NCBI GenBank assembly: GCA_002733505.1
Contig: NVVW01000023.1
Location: 1 to 43,043 of the forward strand
Direction of reading: 5' to 3'
DNA from: Methylophaga sp.
GTDB lineage: Bacteria > Pseudomonadota > Gammaproteobacteria > Nitrosococcales > Methylophagaceae
DNA length: 43,043 nt
Part shown: positions 32,845-40,610 of the stretch, piece by piece
Layout: the number at the start of each line of letters is the position of its first letter
How positions within the stretch are numbered: the first letter of the stretch is position 1
Notes under the pieces: model-generated
Told to the model about the DNA's origin: nothing
The model's database searches: none
What the model saw: the letters and a program-made list of their open reading frames with translations, nothing else
Program-made: the position numbers and the translations under genes

Positions 32845-35639
32845 TGGCTAAAATACCTGAAAGCTTTATCGATGAGCTAATCAAGCAAACCGACATTGTT
32901 GCCATTGTTGATGCACGTGTGCCATTAAAAAAAGCGGGCATGAGCATGCAGGCATGTTGCCCTTTTCATGAAGAGAAATCACCGTCATTTACGGTAACAG
33001 CATCAAAGCGAATGTATCACTGCTTTGGTTGTGGCAAAGGCGGCAATGCTATTTCATTTGTGATGGAATATGACGGGGTTGATTTTCCTACTGCTGTCAG
33101 AAGTTTGGCGGGTGATGCGGGCATGCAGTTGCCCGCACAACAGTCTATCAATAAGGTGCACCCACCCACAAAAGACAACCCCAATGCCACTGCTGATGCG
33201 TATATGAGTGAGCAACGCGGCTTTGATTTAGAGGCGATAAAAGGCTGGTATAAACAAGGCAAGTGGTGGAGCAGTAGCGCCAACACCGGCACTGAAACCG
33301 TGGTGTTTGATATTGCTGAGGGCATTAGCATGGAACGCTTTTGTGACACTGTTTGGTTGAAAGATGGTGACACAAAAACAGCGCGCAAACAAACCTTCAA
33401 CGGCAGTTATAAGGGTTTGTGGTGGCAACCGCCGGGCTTTGAAATTTTTGATGGTGATGAAATCTACATTACTGAGGCGGTGATTGATGCTATTAGTCTG
33501 AATTTAGCGGGTATTAAAGCGGTGGCTGTTTTAACCTGTGGCAATTATCCCGATGTGATGCTGAAAAAACATGATCATAAAGGCGTGACATGGATATGGG
33601 CGCTTGATAATGACAAGGCGGGCATTCGTGGCACGTGGAAACATGTTAAACAAATGCGAAGTGAGGAGCGAACAGTAACAGCAGCACAACCCGGCAAAGC
33701 ATTTTCAGGCAAGCAAGATTGGAACGACCATTTTAAAGCGAAAAATAAAGAAACAGGCGACAATCATTTAACCGCCAAACACATGGCTGATTATCGTTAT
33801 TTGGGGGCGATGCTTATTGCACCATCAGCATTAGACAAGGCTATTTTATTATGGGGACAAAAGAATACATCGTCTTTTCATCTTGATTATAACCGCCAAT
33901 TGTATTGGTTCAAGATGGACATCGAAAAATATAATAAAGCGTATCAAGAACTAGGCGGCGATGAAGAAAATGAACTGGTTGCAGAAGATTTAAAACAACA
34001 AGCAGCACAGCATAGTGGTGCGTTGATCAAGATTGCTAACTGCAAACCGACCTTCTTATATTATCAGCGTAACGAACTGACTGATGAAAGCTGGTATTAC
34101 TGCAAAATAGAGTTCCCCCACGGTGGTCCAATAGTTAAAAACACCTTCACCGGTTCACAAATATCGGGTGCAGCAGACTTTAAAAAACGTTTATTGAGCA
34201 TTGCACCGCTGAGCCAATATACCGGCACAACATCACAGTTAGAACGCTTTATTGAACAAGATGAAGCCCTAAAAGTAGTCAGCACCATTGATTTTATGGG
34301 CTATAGCAAAGAGCATAAATGCTATGTGTTTAATGATTTTGCTGTTCACGAGGGTAATGAATACAAAATCAACGAAGAAGACTATTTTGATCTGCCAAAA
34401 GTGGCGGTTAAAAGCCTCAATCAAAGCCTACATTTACATGTGTCTGATAAACAGCATTATGACAATGCGTGGGTAGATATGGTGTGGCAGTGTTTTGGCG
34501 AGAAGGGCATGGTGGCGCTGGTGTTTTGGTTCGGAAGTTTGTTTGCTGAGCAAATAAGAGCTGACCAAAAAAGCTACCCATTTTTAGAGGTGATTGGTGA
34601 ACCTGGTAGCGGCAAAACAACGCTAATTGAATTTTTGTGGAAGCTGCTTGGCCGTGTCGATTATGAAGGGTTTGACCCGAGCAAATCGACCATGGCGGCA
34701 CGCTCACGAAACTTTGCCCAGGTTAGCAACTTGCCGGTGGTGTTGTTAGAAGCAGACCGCGACGAAGACACCAGCCACGCTAAGAAATTTGACTGGGATG
34801 AATTAAAAACAGCCTATAACGGCAGGGCAAGCAGGGCGCGAGGTATGAAAAACAGCGGCAACGAAACCTACGAACCCCCGTTCAGAGCCAGCATCGTCAT
34901 CACCCAAAATGCTGAGGTTTCAGCTAGTGAAGCCGTGTTGCAGCGCATTATTCACCTAAATTTTGATAAGTCAGGCCATAACGCACGCACCAAAGCATTG
35001 AGTGAAAAACTAGAAAAAATGCCCACCGAACTCGTTAGCCACTTTTTGAAAATGGCCATTGAAAATGAACAAAGAATCATGGCGTTAATGAAAGAGCGTT
35101 TGCCTAAGTATGAAATTAAATTATTGATGGATCCTAAAATTAAAACAGTTCGTATCGCCAAAAACCACGCACAAATGATGGCGCTGTTAGATGGTTTAAC
35201 CGAGGTGATTGGGCTGGGAGCTGAGATTAAAAACAAAACCATTTTATTTTTAAAAGAAATGGCCATTGCACGACAAAGAACCATAGCAGCCGATCACCCA
35301 ATAGTGGTTAGTTTCTGGGAGCAAATCGAGTTTTTAGAAGATCAAAGCGCTCGACTAGAACCGTTATTAAATCACTCGCTTGATCAACAATATATTGCGA
35401 TCAACTTAAATCACTACATTCAAGTAGCCACGCACCACAAACAACAACTGCCCCTGATTGCCGATTTAAAACGGGTATTAAAAACAGGCAGACGATATAA
35501 ATTTGTTGGCATCAAAAGCGTGAAGTCAGCCATCACCACCACCACTGTTAAGTGCTGGGTGTTTGTGTTGCCGGCTGATGCCAAAAAAGGCTATGAACCA
35601 GACATGTCAGCAGACCAAGATGATTGGTTGGTGGCGTGA
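32844..35639 (+). CDS. Phage primase-helicase (CHC2 zinc finger, TOPRIM, P-loop ATPase)
   Basis: The 931-residue replication protein has a DnaG-type zinc finger with C39, H42 (CPFH), C60 and C63 (CFGC). A TOPRIM-like region follows at about 200-265 (DGDEIYITEAVIDAISL and WIWALDNDKAG). The C-terminal half is a P-loop ATPase with Walker A GEPGSGKTT at about 585-593 and an acidic VVLLEADRDED near 632-642 as likely Walker B. It should unwind the origin and prime DNA synthesis, comparable in concept to P4 alpha. A repeat cluster that may be the origin lies directly downstream. Confidence 0.9.
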   Translation: MAKIPESFIDELIKQTDIVAIVDARVPLKKAGMSMQACCPFHEEKSPSFTVTASKRMYHCFGCGKGGNAISFVMEYDGVDFPTAVRSLAGDAGMQLPAQQSINKVHPPTKDNPNATADAYMSEQRGFDLEAIKGWYKQGKWWSSSANTGTETVVFDIAEGISMERFCDTVWLKDGDTKTARKQTFNGSYKGLWWQPPGFEIFDGDEIYITEAVIDAISLNLAGIKAVAVLTCGNYPDVMLKKHDHKGVTWIWALDNDKAGIRGTWKHVKQMRSEERTVTAAQPGKAFSGKQDWNDHFKAKNKETGDNHLTAKHMADYRYLGAMLIAPSALDKAILLWGQKNTSSFHLDYNRQLYWFKMDIEKYNKAYQELGGDEENELVAEDLKQQAAQHSGALIKIANCKPTFLYYQRNELTDESWYYCKIEFPHGGPIVKNTFTGSQISGAADFKKRLLSIAPLSQYTGTTSQLERFIEQDEALKVVSTIDFMGYSKEHKCYVFNDFAVHEGNEYKINEEDYFDLPKVAVKSLNQSLHLHVSDKQHYDNAWVDMVWQCFGEKGMVALVFWFGSLFAEQIRADQKSYPFLEVIGEPGSGKTTLIEFLWKLLGRVDYEGFDPSKSTMAARSRNFAQVSNLPVVLLEADRDEDTSHAKKFDWDELKTAYNGRASRARGMKNSGNETYEPPFRASIVITQNAEVSASEAVLQRIIHLNFDKSGHNARTKALSEKLEKMPTELVSHFLKMAIENEQRIMALMKERLPKYEIKLLMDPKIKTVRIAKNHAQMMALLDGLTEVIGLGAEIKNKTILFLKEMAIARQRTIAADHPIVVSFWEQIEFLEDQSARLEPLLNHSLDQQYIAINLNHYIQVATHHKQQLPLIADLKRVLKTGRRYKFVGIKSVKSAITTTTVKCWVFVLPADAKKGYEPDMSADQDDWLVA

Positions 35640-35739
35640 TGGTTTAAAAACACCCCAGCCAGCGGAGGGGCATATATCACTGGCAGTCAGGGCGGGATAT
35701 CTCCTAAGAGAACACCTTTGCCCGTGACCTGACCGACTG

Positions 35740-35839
35740 ACCGGCGCAAGCGGTCACATGTATACATAAATTGAAAATTTATACGTGAAAACAAAACAGG
35801 TATAGAAAACGGCAAAATCTATACATCAAAACCAAAAAG
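35740..35839. other. Iteron-like repeats: candidate replication origin
   Basis: Four related units beginning TATA start at 35761, 35780, 35801 and 35820 (steps 19, 21 and 19). They have the form TATAC-n3/4-AAA-n4-AAAA and are AT-rich. They include ATAAATT/AATTTAT (7-bp arms). A short GC-rich inverted repeat, TGACCG/CGGTCA, lies just to the left (about 35737-35755). About 20-bp phasing beside a primase-helicase gene is typical of iteron origins. A regulatory region for the next operon is the alternative. Confidence 0.45.
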
Positions 35840-35865
35840 CATTAGAAGCTATAAGGATGAACACA

Positions 35866-36159
35866 ATGGAAAAACAAACACGACAATCGCTAAGGTCTCA
35901 ACGAGAAATAGCAACGCTTCACAAAGTGATCAAGGTGTTATCAAAACGCCTGGTCGATGTCGAACAAAAAGTATCGCTTATCACCCAAATAAGCACTAAA
36001 GTCGATTGGCTCTATCAACAGCTAAAAGATGGCATGAGTGAAGTGCTGACTAATGCGTGCCACAACATTGCAAAAAACGAACTTTCGGCAGAAATAGTCT
36101 ACGAAGAACAAACCGTTGAGCAACAATTAATAGATCTAGTTAACGAGGGTAAATCATGA
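35866..36159 (+). CDS. Hypothetical coiled-coil protein
   Basis: ATG 35866 is favoured, as AAGG lies 9 nt upstream while the in-frame ATG at 35857 directly abuts it. The 97-residue protein is predicted helical with a heptad-like segment (REIATLHKVIKVLSKRLVDVEQKVSLI). First gene of the methyltransferase operon; overlaps the next by 4 nt. Confidence 0.65.
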   Translation: MEKQTRQSLRSQREIATLHKVIKVLSKRLVDVEQKVSLITQISTKVDWLYQQLKDGMSEVLTNACHNIAKNELSAEIVYEEQTVEQQLIDLVNEGKS

Positions 36160-36299
36160 AACAAACAGAAAAATACTGCCAAACATGTGGGCAATATAAA
36201 CCCGTTGAGAATATGTCCATTAAAAAAGTGGTGGGCTACAACTATAAAAAAGTTAGCGTGTTGCGATGTAACCTTTGCTGGGAAAAGAGGGGTAGATGA
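36156..36299 (+). CDS. Small zinc-ribbon protein
   Basis: The 47-residue basic protein has two CxxC pairs, YCQTCG near the N-terminus and RCNLCW near the C-terminus, a simple zinc ribbon. ATGA overlaps on both sides tie it to its neighbours. A nucleic-acid-binding role is plausible but unproven. Confidence 0.68.
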   Translation: MKQTEKYCQTCGQYKPVENMSIKKVVGYNYKKVSVLRCNLCWEKRGR

Positions 36300-37324
36300 T
36301 GGGCGTTTATTACAACGAGTTCGATCCCAAAGTCGCTGCTTGGTTAAAGCAGTTAATTAAAAACGGCGATATAGCCGATGGAGAAGTAGATGAACGAAGT
36401 ATTGCCGACGTTGAAGCCTCAGACCTTAGAGGATTTACACAACATCATTTCTTTGCAGGTATTGGCACGTGGTCATACGCACTTAGAAGCGCCGGATGGT
36501 CAGAGGATAGACCTGTCTGCACTGCAAGCCTGCCTTGTCAACCCTTTAGTGCCACCGGTAATCAAAAAGGAAAAGAAGACGAACGACACCTGTTGCCACG
36601 CTTCCTCGACCTCGTTAGGCAGTGCCGCTTTGACACGATTATTGGGGAGCAAGTGCCAAGAGCGATTAAACATGGATGGCTTGACGATTTATACGATGAA
36701 ATGGAGCGAGAAAACTACACCGTCGGGTCGGTTGTACTTACAGCAGCAGGCGCGGGCAAAGCGCACATCAGACAACGATTGTACTGGGTGGCCAACGCCA
36801 AAAACAGGGACGGGTGGCGCGAACCACAACAGCCCGCAAGTGTTGGCGGGGAAGCACGGGTTGAACTTGGAAGGAGCAGCGAAGAGGATGGGATGGCCTA
36901 CTCCAGCGGTGAGGGACTTCAAAGACACGGGAAACCTGGACAATGTGGTGTTCAAAAACAGGAAGGACGGCAGGGGGAGGTGCGACACTGTGCCACGAGT
37001 AGCTTGGTTAGCGGGATGGGGAGACCCAGCAGTGATAGACCACAATCGAGGAGTGAAGCCGCTGAGACCTCAAGACACGGGAGTTCCACTGACTCAGCAA
37101 GTGGGGTTGATTGGATCTACTGCGGTGACGAGAAATACCGCCCAATTAAATCCAGCATTGCCCCGCTGGTTAATGGGGTTGCCAGAGGAGTGGTGTATAG
37201 CGGCGGTGCAATCGACCCAAATAATACCGGATTAGCAAAAAGCATAAGAATAAAAGGCTATGGCAATGCTATTGTCGCGCCCCTGGCGACTCAATTTATT
37301 AGTGCAATTATGGAGATCATTTAA
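36299..37324 (+). CDS. DNA cytosine-5 methyltransferase (phage Dcm type)
   Basis: ATG 36299 has GAGGGG 6 nt upstream and overlaps the previous stop. The 341-residue enzyme has motif I HHFFAGIGTWSYAL, the catalytic PCQPFS with C80, an EQV in place of the usual ENV, motif VIII HIRQRLYWVA, and a C-terminal motif IX/X region (DEKYRPIKSSIAPLVNGV, GYGNAIVAPLATQFI). It should methylate cytosine C5 at an unknown site. The central part (about 170-265) is low complexity, with many G, R, S, Q and E residues, and coincides with a second long frame coding for another protein. No cognate restriction enzyme is nearby. Confidence 0.9.
   Translation: MGVYYNEFDPKVAAWLKQLIKNGDIADGEVDERSIADVEASDLRGFTQHHFFAGIGTWSYALRSAGWSEDRPVCTASLPCQPFSATGNQKGKEDERHLLPRFLDLVRQCRFDTIIGEQVPRAIKHGWLDDLYDEMERENYTVGSVVLTAAGAGKAHIRQRLYWVANAKNRDGWREPQQPASVGGEARVELGRSSEEDGMAYSSGEGLQRHGKPGQCGVQKQEGRQGEVRHCATSSLVSGMGRPSSDRPQSRSEAAETSRHGSSTDSASGVDWIYCGDEKYRPIKSSIAPLVNGVARGVVYSGGAIDPNNTGLAKSIRIKGYGNAIVAPLATQFISAIMEII
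36390..37235 (+). CDS. Overprinted methyltransferase-associated protein (GWPTP/WLMG family)
   Basis: A 281-residue frame lies entirely inside the cytosine methyltransferase gene in the +1 frame. It has its own ribosome binding site, GGAG (36380-36383), 6 nt before its ATG. The protein contains signatures I associate with the C-terminal half of many phage cytosine methyltransferases and their partners: TMKWSEKTTPSGRLYLQ (about 102-118), two GWPTP motifs (133-137 and 168-172), GLNLEGAA, and LNPALPRWLMGLPEEW (253-268). Chance would not give these motifs in order, so I judge it a real gene. Its role is unknown, perhaps target recognition or partnership with the methyltransferase. Confidence 0.75.
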   Translation: MNEVLPTLKPQTLEDLHNIISLQVLARGHTHLEAPDGQRIDLSALQACLVNPLVPPVIKKEKKTNDTCCHASSTSLGSAALTRLLGSKCQERLNMDGLTIYTMKWSEKTTPSGRLYLQQQARAKRTSDNDCTGWPTPKTGTGGANHNSPQVLAGKHGLNLEGAAKRMGWPTPAVRDFKDTGNLDNVVFKNRKDGRGRCDTVPRVAWLAGWGDPAVIDHNRGVKPLRPQDTGVPLTQQVGLIGSTAVTRNTAQLNPALPRWLMGLPEEWCIAAVQSTQIIPD

Positions 37325-37860
37325 TGGACTTACCTAGCAAAAAATACCAAATAATATACGCCGATCCACCGTGGTCATATCGTGACAAATGTAACGCAGG
37401 CAAGCGGGGTGCTAGCCATAAATACAGATGTATGGAATTATCTGATCTTATGCAATTGCAAGTTAAACAACTTGCTGCAGATGATTGTGTTTTGTTTATG
37501 TGGCACGTCCCACCTATGCCGCTCGAAGCATTGAAAGTGGTAGAAGCATGGGGGTTCAAACTCAAAACCATGAAAGGTTTTACTTGGCATAAACTCAATA
37601 AAAAAGCGTTAACCTCATTTTTAGGAATGGGCAGCTGGACTAGGGCAAATACTGAGGACTGTTTGATTGCTGTCCGAGGCAATCCTAAACGGATAAACGC
37701 CAGTGTTCGGCAATTTATCGAATCACCACACGCAGGCCATTCAGCCAAACCACTAGAAATACGCGATCGTATTGTTCAATTAATGGGTGATGTGCCACGA
37801 ATAGAATTGTTTGCAAGACAAAAGGTTGAGGGTTGGGATTGTTGGGGGGATGAGGTATGA
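37324..37860 (+). CDS. MT-A70-family N6-adenine methyltransferase
   Basis: The 178-residue protein has the MT-A70 signature: IIYADPPWSYR with DPPW at 14-17, FMWHVPPMPLEALKVVEAWGF, a TRANTEDCLIAVRG segment, and SAKPLEIRDRI near the end. Homologues in phages methylate adenine N6 in DNA. Size is normal for the phage group. It starts by 1-nt overlap with the cytosine methyltransferase and overlaps the next methyltransferase by 4 nt. Confidence 0.9.
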   Translation: MDLPSKKYQIIYADPPWSYRDKCNAGKRGASHKYRCMELSDLMQLQVKQLAADDCVLFMWHVPPMPLEALKVVEAWGFKLKTMKGFTWHKLNKKALTSFLGMGSWTRANTEDCLIAVRGNPKRINASVRQFIESPHAGHSAKPLEIRDRIVQLMGDVPRIELFARQKVEGWDCWGDEV

Positions 37861-38591
37861 ACCAATTAATACACGGTGACTGCTTGATAGAAATGAAGAA
37901 AATAAAAAGTAATTCAGTTGACCTGGTGCTAACCGATCCACCTTATGGAACGACTTGTTGCAAGTGGGATTCTATTATTGATTTAGATTTAATGTGGCAG
38001 CAATTGAACAGAATAATAAAGCCAAATGGTGTTATTGCGTTAATGGCTCAAACACCTTTTGACAAGGTTTTGGGTGCTTCCAATTTAAAGATGCTGAGAT
38101 ATGAGTGGATTTTGGAAAAACCTGCTGCTACAGGATTTTTCAATGCTAAAAAAATGCCGTTGAAAGCACATGAAAATATACTTATATTTTATAAGAAACT
38201 TCCTACTTATAACCCGCAAATAACTGAGGGTCACCCCAGAAAAACTTCTGGGCGGATTGATGTTGGATCTGCAGTGTATGGAAAGGCTGTAAAGAAAACC
38301 AATTACGATTCAACTAGCCGGTACCCGAGAAGCGTCCAGAAATTTAGCAGTGACAAACAAAGGCTAAAGCTACACCCAACCCAGAAACCAGAAAAGTTAA
38401 TGAAGTACTTGATCAGCACTTATACAAACCCAGGCGAAACAGTGTTGGATTTTGCCATGGGTAGCGGAACTTGTGGGGCCGCGGCAAAACGATTAAACCG
38501 AAAATTTATAGGTATTGAAATTGATGAGCAGTATTTTATTTCTGCTGAAAAACGAATTGGGGAGATTGTTAGTGATGGAAAACTCAATTAA
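37857..38591 (+). CDS. N4-cytosine/N6-adenine DNA methyltransferase (DPPY type)
   Basis: The 244-residue enzyme has the catalytic DPPY at 27-30, followed by a GTTCCKWDS segment. The AdoMet-binding motif is C-terminal (VLDFAMGSGTCGAAA and FIGIEID), and HPTQKPEKLMKYLI sits between, the order seen in beta-class enzymes. The DPPY motif alone cannot distinguish adenine from cytosine as target. Third methyltransferase in a row; the fourth gene overlaps its end by 17 nt. Confidence 0.9.
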   Translation: MNQLIHGDCLIEMKKIKSNSVDLVLTDPPYGTTCCKWDSIIDLDLMWQQLNRIIKPNGVIALMAQTPFDKVLGASNLKMLRYEWILEKPAATGFFNAKKMPLKAHENILIFYKKLPTYNPQITEGHPRKTSGRIDVGSAVYGKAVKKTNYDSTSRYPRSVQKFSSDKQRLKLHPTQKPEKLMKYLISTYTNPGETVLDFAMGSGTCGAAAKRLNRKFIGIEIDEQYFISAEKRIGEIVSDGKLN

Positions 38592-38754
38592 TGTCGAAAC
38601 GACCGGCGACATCAACATAGATTCAGCCGTTGAGTTTCTATTACCCTTAATTATCGAGCACCTTAATAAAGCCAAACATGACCAACCAAGCCGCCATATA
38701 CCTAAGATCGAGCAAAGACCGCAGCGATGTCAGCATCGCAGTGCAACGCCGTGA
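38575..38754 (+). CDS. Small hypothetical protein overlapping two genes
   Basis: A start at 38575, within the end of the methyltransferase gene, gives 59 residues: an acidic helical first half (INIDSAVEFLLPLIIEHL) and a basic C-terminal half that lies in another frame over the recombinase start. It could couple translation into the recombinase, which lacks a good ribosome binding site. The first half looks coding; the second may be out-of-frame read-through. Confidence 0.45.
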   Translation: MENSINVETTGDINIDSAVEFLLPLIIEHLNKAKHDQPSRHIPKIEQRPQRCQHRSATP

Positions 38755-40192
38755 TCTGCACGAACTGGCTAAAAAGCGTCAATTAATCATTGTTGAAGAA
38801 TTTGTTGATGCAGTTGAGTCCGGCAAAACAGAAAATAGACCAGGGTTTCAATTGTTGGTCGATACGCTTAAATCACGTGATCGGTCATGGAAAACCCTGA
38901 TTTTATTAGATACTAGCCGCCTTTCGAGGCGGCAATTTATATCGCATTTTTTTGAACACGAAGCCGAAAAGCAGGGCGTTACTCTTATATATAAGAGCCT
39001 TCCTGATGCTGATCCTATTTCGTCGATGATGTTAAAAGCCATTTTGCAGGCAATGGACCAATGGCATTCGATGATTAGTAAGCAAAAAGGTTTGTCTGGC
39101 ATGGCGGAAAATGTCAGGCAAGGATATCGCGCCGGGGGCAGCGCACCACGAGGCTATGCATTAGACAAAATAGAGACGGGTGCTGTTCGTGATGGCAAGC
39201 CAGTGACCAAATCCCGTCTTATTGTCAGTGATGATGCCGATTTAGTGGCACAACTTTTGAAACAAAGAGCACAAGGTATAAGCCGAAGGGTATTACATTC
39301 AAAATTGAATATCACATGGCCAGAAAATTCAACACTGGGCATGGAATGGAACGCGTTGACCTATGCTGGACACACTGTTTGGAATGTTCATGCAGAACGC
39401 CGCGATGGTAAAACAATCGGCGGCAGCAAAAGACGGCCTAGAGTGGAATGGCAAATAACAAAAAATACACATCCAGCTTTAATCACTGATAAAGAAGCTG
39501 AATTCATCTTGCACCAATTAGAAACCAGCAATCTCAGCAAAGCAAGGCGAACCCCTGCAAAATATTTGCTCACGGGTTTGTTGCAATCACGTGATGGTTT
39601 ATCCTGGCATGGTGATGCAAAGAAATATTATCGAGCAAATAAAGGCAGGGGCTTGCGCATTAAATGTGATGCTATTGATCAAGCATTGCTGATGCAGGTG
39701 AAGAAAGATCTTCAATCAAAAAGGTTTATTTCAAAAATCACCAAAAAAATTAAATCGTTAGCAAAACCAAAGATAAAATCAAGAGCAGCATCAATCAAGC
39801 GCGAACTAGCCAGCGTGTCAGATAAAATCAATAATATAATCGACATAATGGCAGAGTCGGATAACCCAACACCATTCATGAGAAAAGTTGAATCGTTAGA
39901 GCAGCGACGAAATAGCATTGTGGAGAATTTGAAACGAGAAGAACAGGCCAACATCAATACAGGTAGTCTGTCAGATATCAATGAATTTGAAGTTCAACGG
40001 GCTTTGATAGCAATATTTAAACAACTAGATAGCTTGGATAGTGAAAACTTGAAGGACTTTATTAGGAAAATAGTAGATAGGATCGTAATCGACCCAGAAA
40101 ACCAAACTCGGATGTTGATACATTATTCGATCAACATCCGAGGGTTTAATATGGCGTCCCCAAGGGGGTTCGAACCCCTGTTACCGCCGTGA
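38678..40192 (+). CDS. Large serine recombinase (prophage integrase)
   Basis: The 504-residue protein has the resolvase catalytic domain at about 1-150 (AIYLRSSKDRSDV with probable nucleophile S12, and LLDTSRLSRRQF). A recombinase domain follows (AGGSAPRGYAL, about 148-158), then a C-terminal zinc-ribbon/coiled-coil region to about 480. Large serine recombinases integrate phages at attB. The last roughly 14 codons are antisense tRNA-Glu sequence (ASPRGFEPLLPP), so its present C-terminus was created by integration. The start has no clear Shine-Dalgarno and may depend on the overlapping upstream ORF. Confidence 0.9.
   Translation: MTNQAAIYLRSSKDRSDVSIAVQRRDLHELAKKRQLIIVEEFVDAVESGKTENRPGFQLLVDTLKSRDRSWKTLILLDTSRLSRRQFISHFFEHEAEKQGVTLIYKSLPDADPISSMMLKAILQAMDQWHSMISKQKGLSGMAENVRQGYRAGGSAPRGYALDKIETGAVRDGKPVTKSRLIVSDDADLVAQLLKQRAQGISRRVLHSKLNITWPENSTLGMEWNALTYAGHTVWNVHAERRDGKTIGGSKRRPRVEWQITKNTHPALITDKEAEFILHQLETSNLSKARRTPAKYLLTGLLQSRDGLSWHGDAKKYYRANKGRGLRIKCDAIDQALLMQVKKDLQSKRFISKITKKIKSLAKPKIKSRAASIKRELASVSDKINNIIDIMAESDNPTPFMRKVESLEQRRNSIVENLKREEQANINTGSLSDINEFEVQRALIAIFKQLDSLDSENLKDFIRKIVDRIVIDPENQTRMLIHYSINIRGFNMASPRGFEPLLPP
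40152..40192. other. Probable attR within the 3' part of tRNA-Glu
   Basis: The recombinase frame runs into tRNA-Glu from its 3' end. The tRNA is intact, so the phage attachment site must carry an identical 3' tRNA segment that rebuilds it. The exact crossover cannot be placed without attL; the identity block probably starts near the CCA end at 40152. Confidence 0.6.
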
Positions 40193-40227
40193 AAGGGCAG
40201 TGTCCTAGGCCTCTAGACGATGGGGAC
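40152..40227 (-). tRNA. tRNA-Glu (UUC)
   Basis: The minus strand gives a full 76-nt cloverleaf with encoded CCA: acceptor GTCCCC...GGGGAC, anticodon loop CTTTCAC (UUC), T arm GGGGTTCGAACCCCC. It is the integration target. Confidence 0.96.
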
Positions 40228-40252
40228 CTAAAACTGTTTTTTTCGGTTGAAC

Positions 40253-40328
40253 TGGTGGAGCTAGACGGGATCGAACCGTCGACCTCTTCACTGCCAGCGA
40301 AGCGCTCTCCCAGCTGAGCTATAGCCCC
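40253..40328 (-). tRNA. tRNA-Ala (GGC)
   Basis: 76 nt with encoded CCA. The acceptor begins GGGGCTA and includes the G3-U70 pair diagnostic for alanine; the anticodon loop is CTGGCAG (GGC). It is transcribed ahead of tRNA-Glu, 25 nt away, as one unit. Confidence 0.96.
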
Positions 40329-40343
40329 CGAAAGCAAGCGCAT

Positions 40344-40372
40344 ACTATAGGGATTAGTTGAATTTATGTCAA
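40344..40372 (-). promoter_or_regulatory. Sigma70 promoter for the tRNA-Ala/tRNA-Glu unit
   Basis: On the minus strand: TTGACA (40367-40372), a 17-nt spacer, TATAGT (40344-40349), 15 nt before the mature tRNA-Ala 5' end. Near-consensus. Confidence 0.8.
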
Positions 40373-40610
40373 CAATAACTTTGAAAGATTTTTCACTGCA
40401 TCGGATATAACACGGAGAAACTATAGGTGTGAGCCAATATTATATTGAGAATACTGTGTTAAGTCACTGATTTTAAATGTTACCGCTTAAAGAAGGCTTA
40501 ATAAATGTTAAGGATAATTTGGAAAAAATAGCATTCTATGCGATAAAGTATGAATCATTTTATGTCTTTTGACATGGTTTCAAGGCTGAAATAATATTTT
40601 AAGGATCAGC
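40373..40610. other. Host intergenic region between tRNA promoter and lptD
   Basis: No gene is visible. TTGACA (40569-40574), a 17-nt spacer and TAATAT (40592-40597) look like a strong promoter, but the start point would fall inside the lptD ribosome binding site AAGGA (40601-40605). It may therefore be fortuitous, or give an almost leaderless message; a promoter further upstream is likely. Confidence 0.4.

Larger units (their letters stand above)
1..40192. mobile_element. Integrated tailed-phage prophage (left end not in window)
   Basis: Contiguous phage genes run from terminase through tail tip, regulators, replication, methyltransferases and integrase, and stop at host tRNA-Glu. Almost all are on the plus strand with short overlaps; only two genes at 28582-30207 are leftward. 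The right junction lies within the 3' part of tRNA-Glu. No duplicate of the tRNA 3' end is visible in the first 113 nt, so attL must lie further left or be lost. The gene order places the integrase and the terminase at opposite ends, so the true left boundary should be only a little upstream of the window. The truncated terminase leaves open whether the phage is still active. Confidence 0.93.

Noticed and set aside
35761..35839. CRISPR array
   Set aside because: The repeats are degenerate and about 20 bp with no spacers; they fit iterons better.
36689..37045. A minus-strand frame over the methyltransferase overlap
   Set aside because: A third open frame in the same region, but without recognisable motifs, unlike the plus-strand inner frame.
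40569..40597. Near-consensus promoter for lptD
   Set aside because: It was not annotated as a separate feature because its start point would lie within the lptD ribosome binding site; it may be fortuitous.
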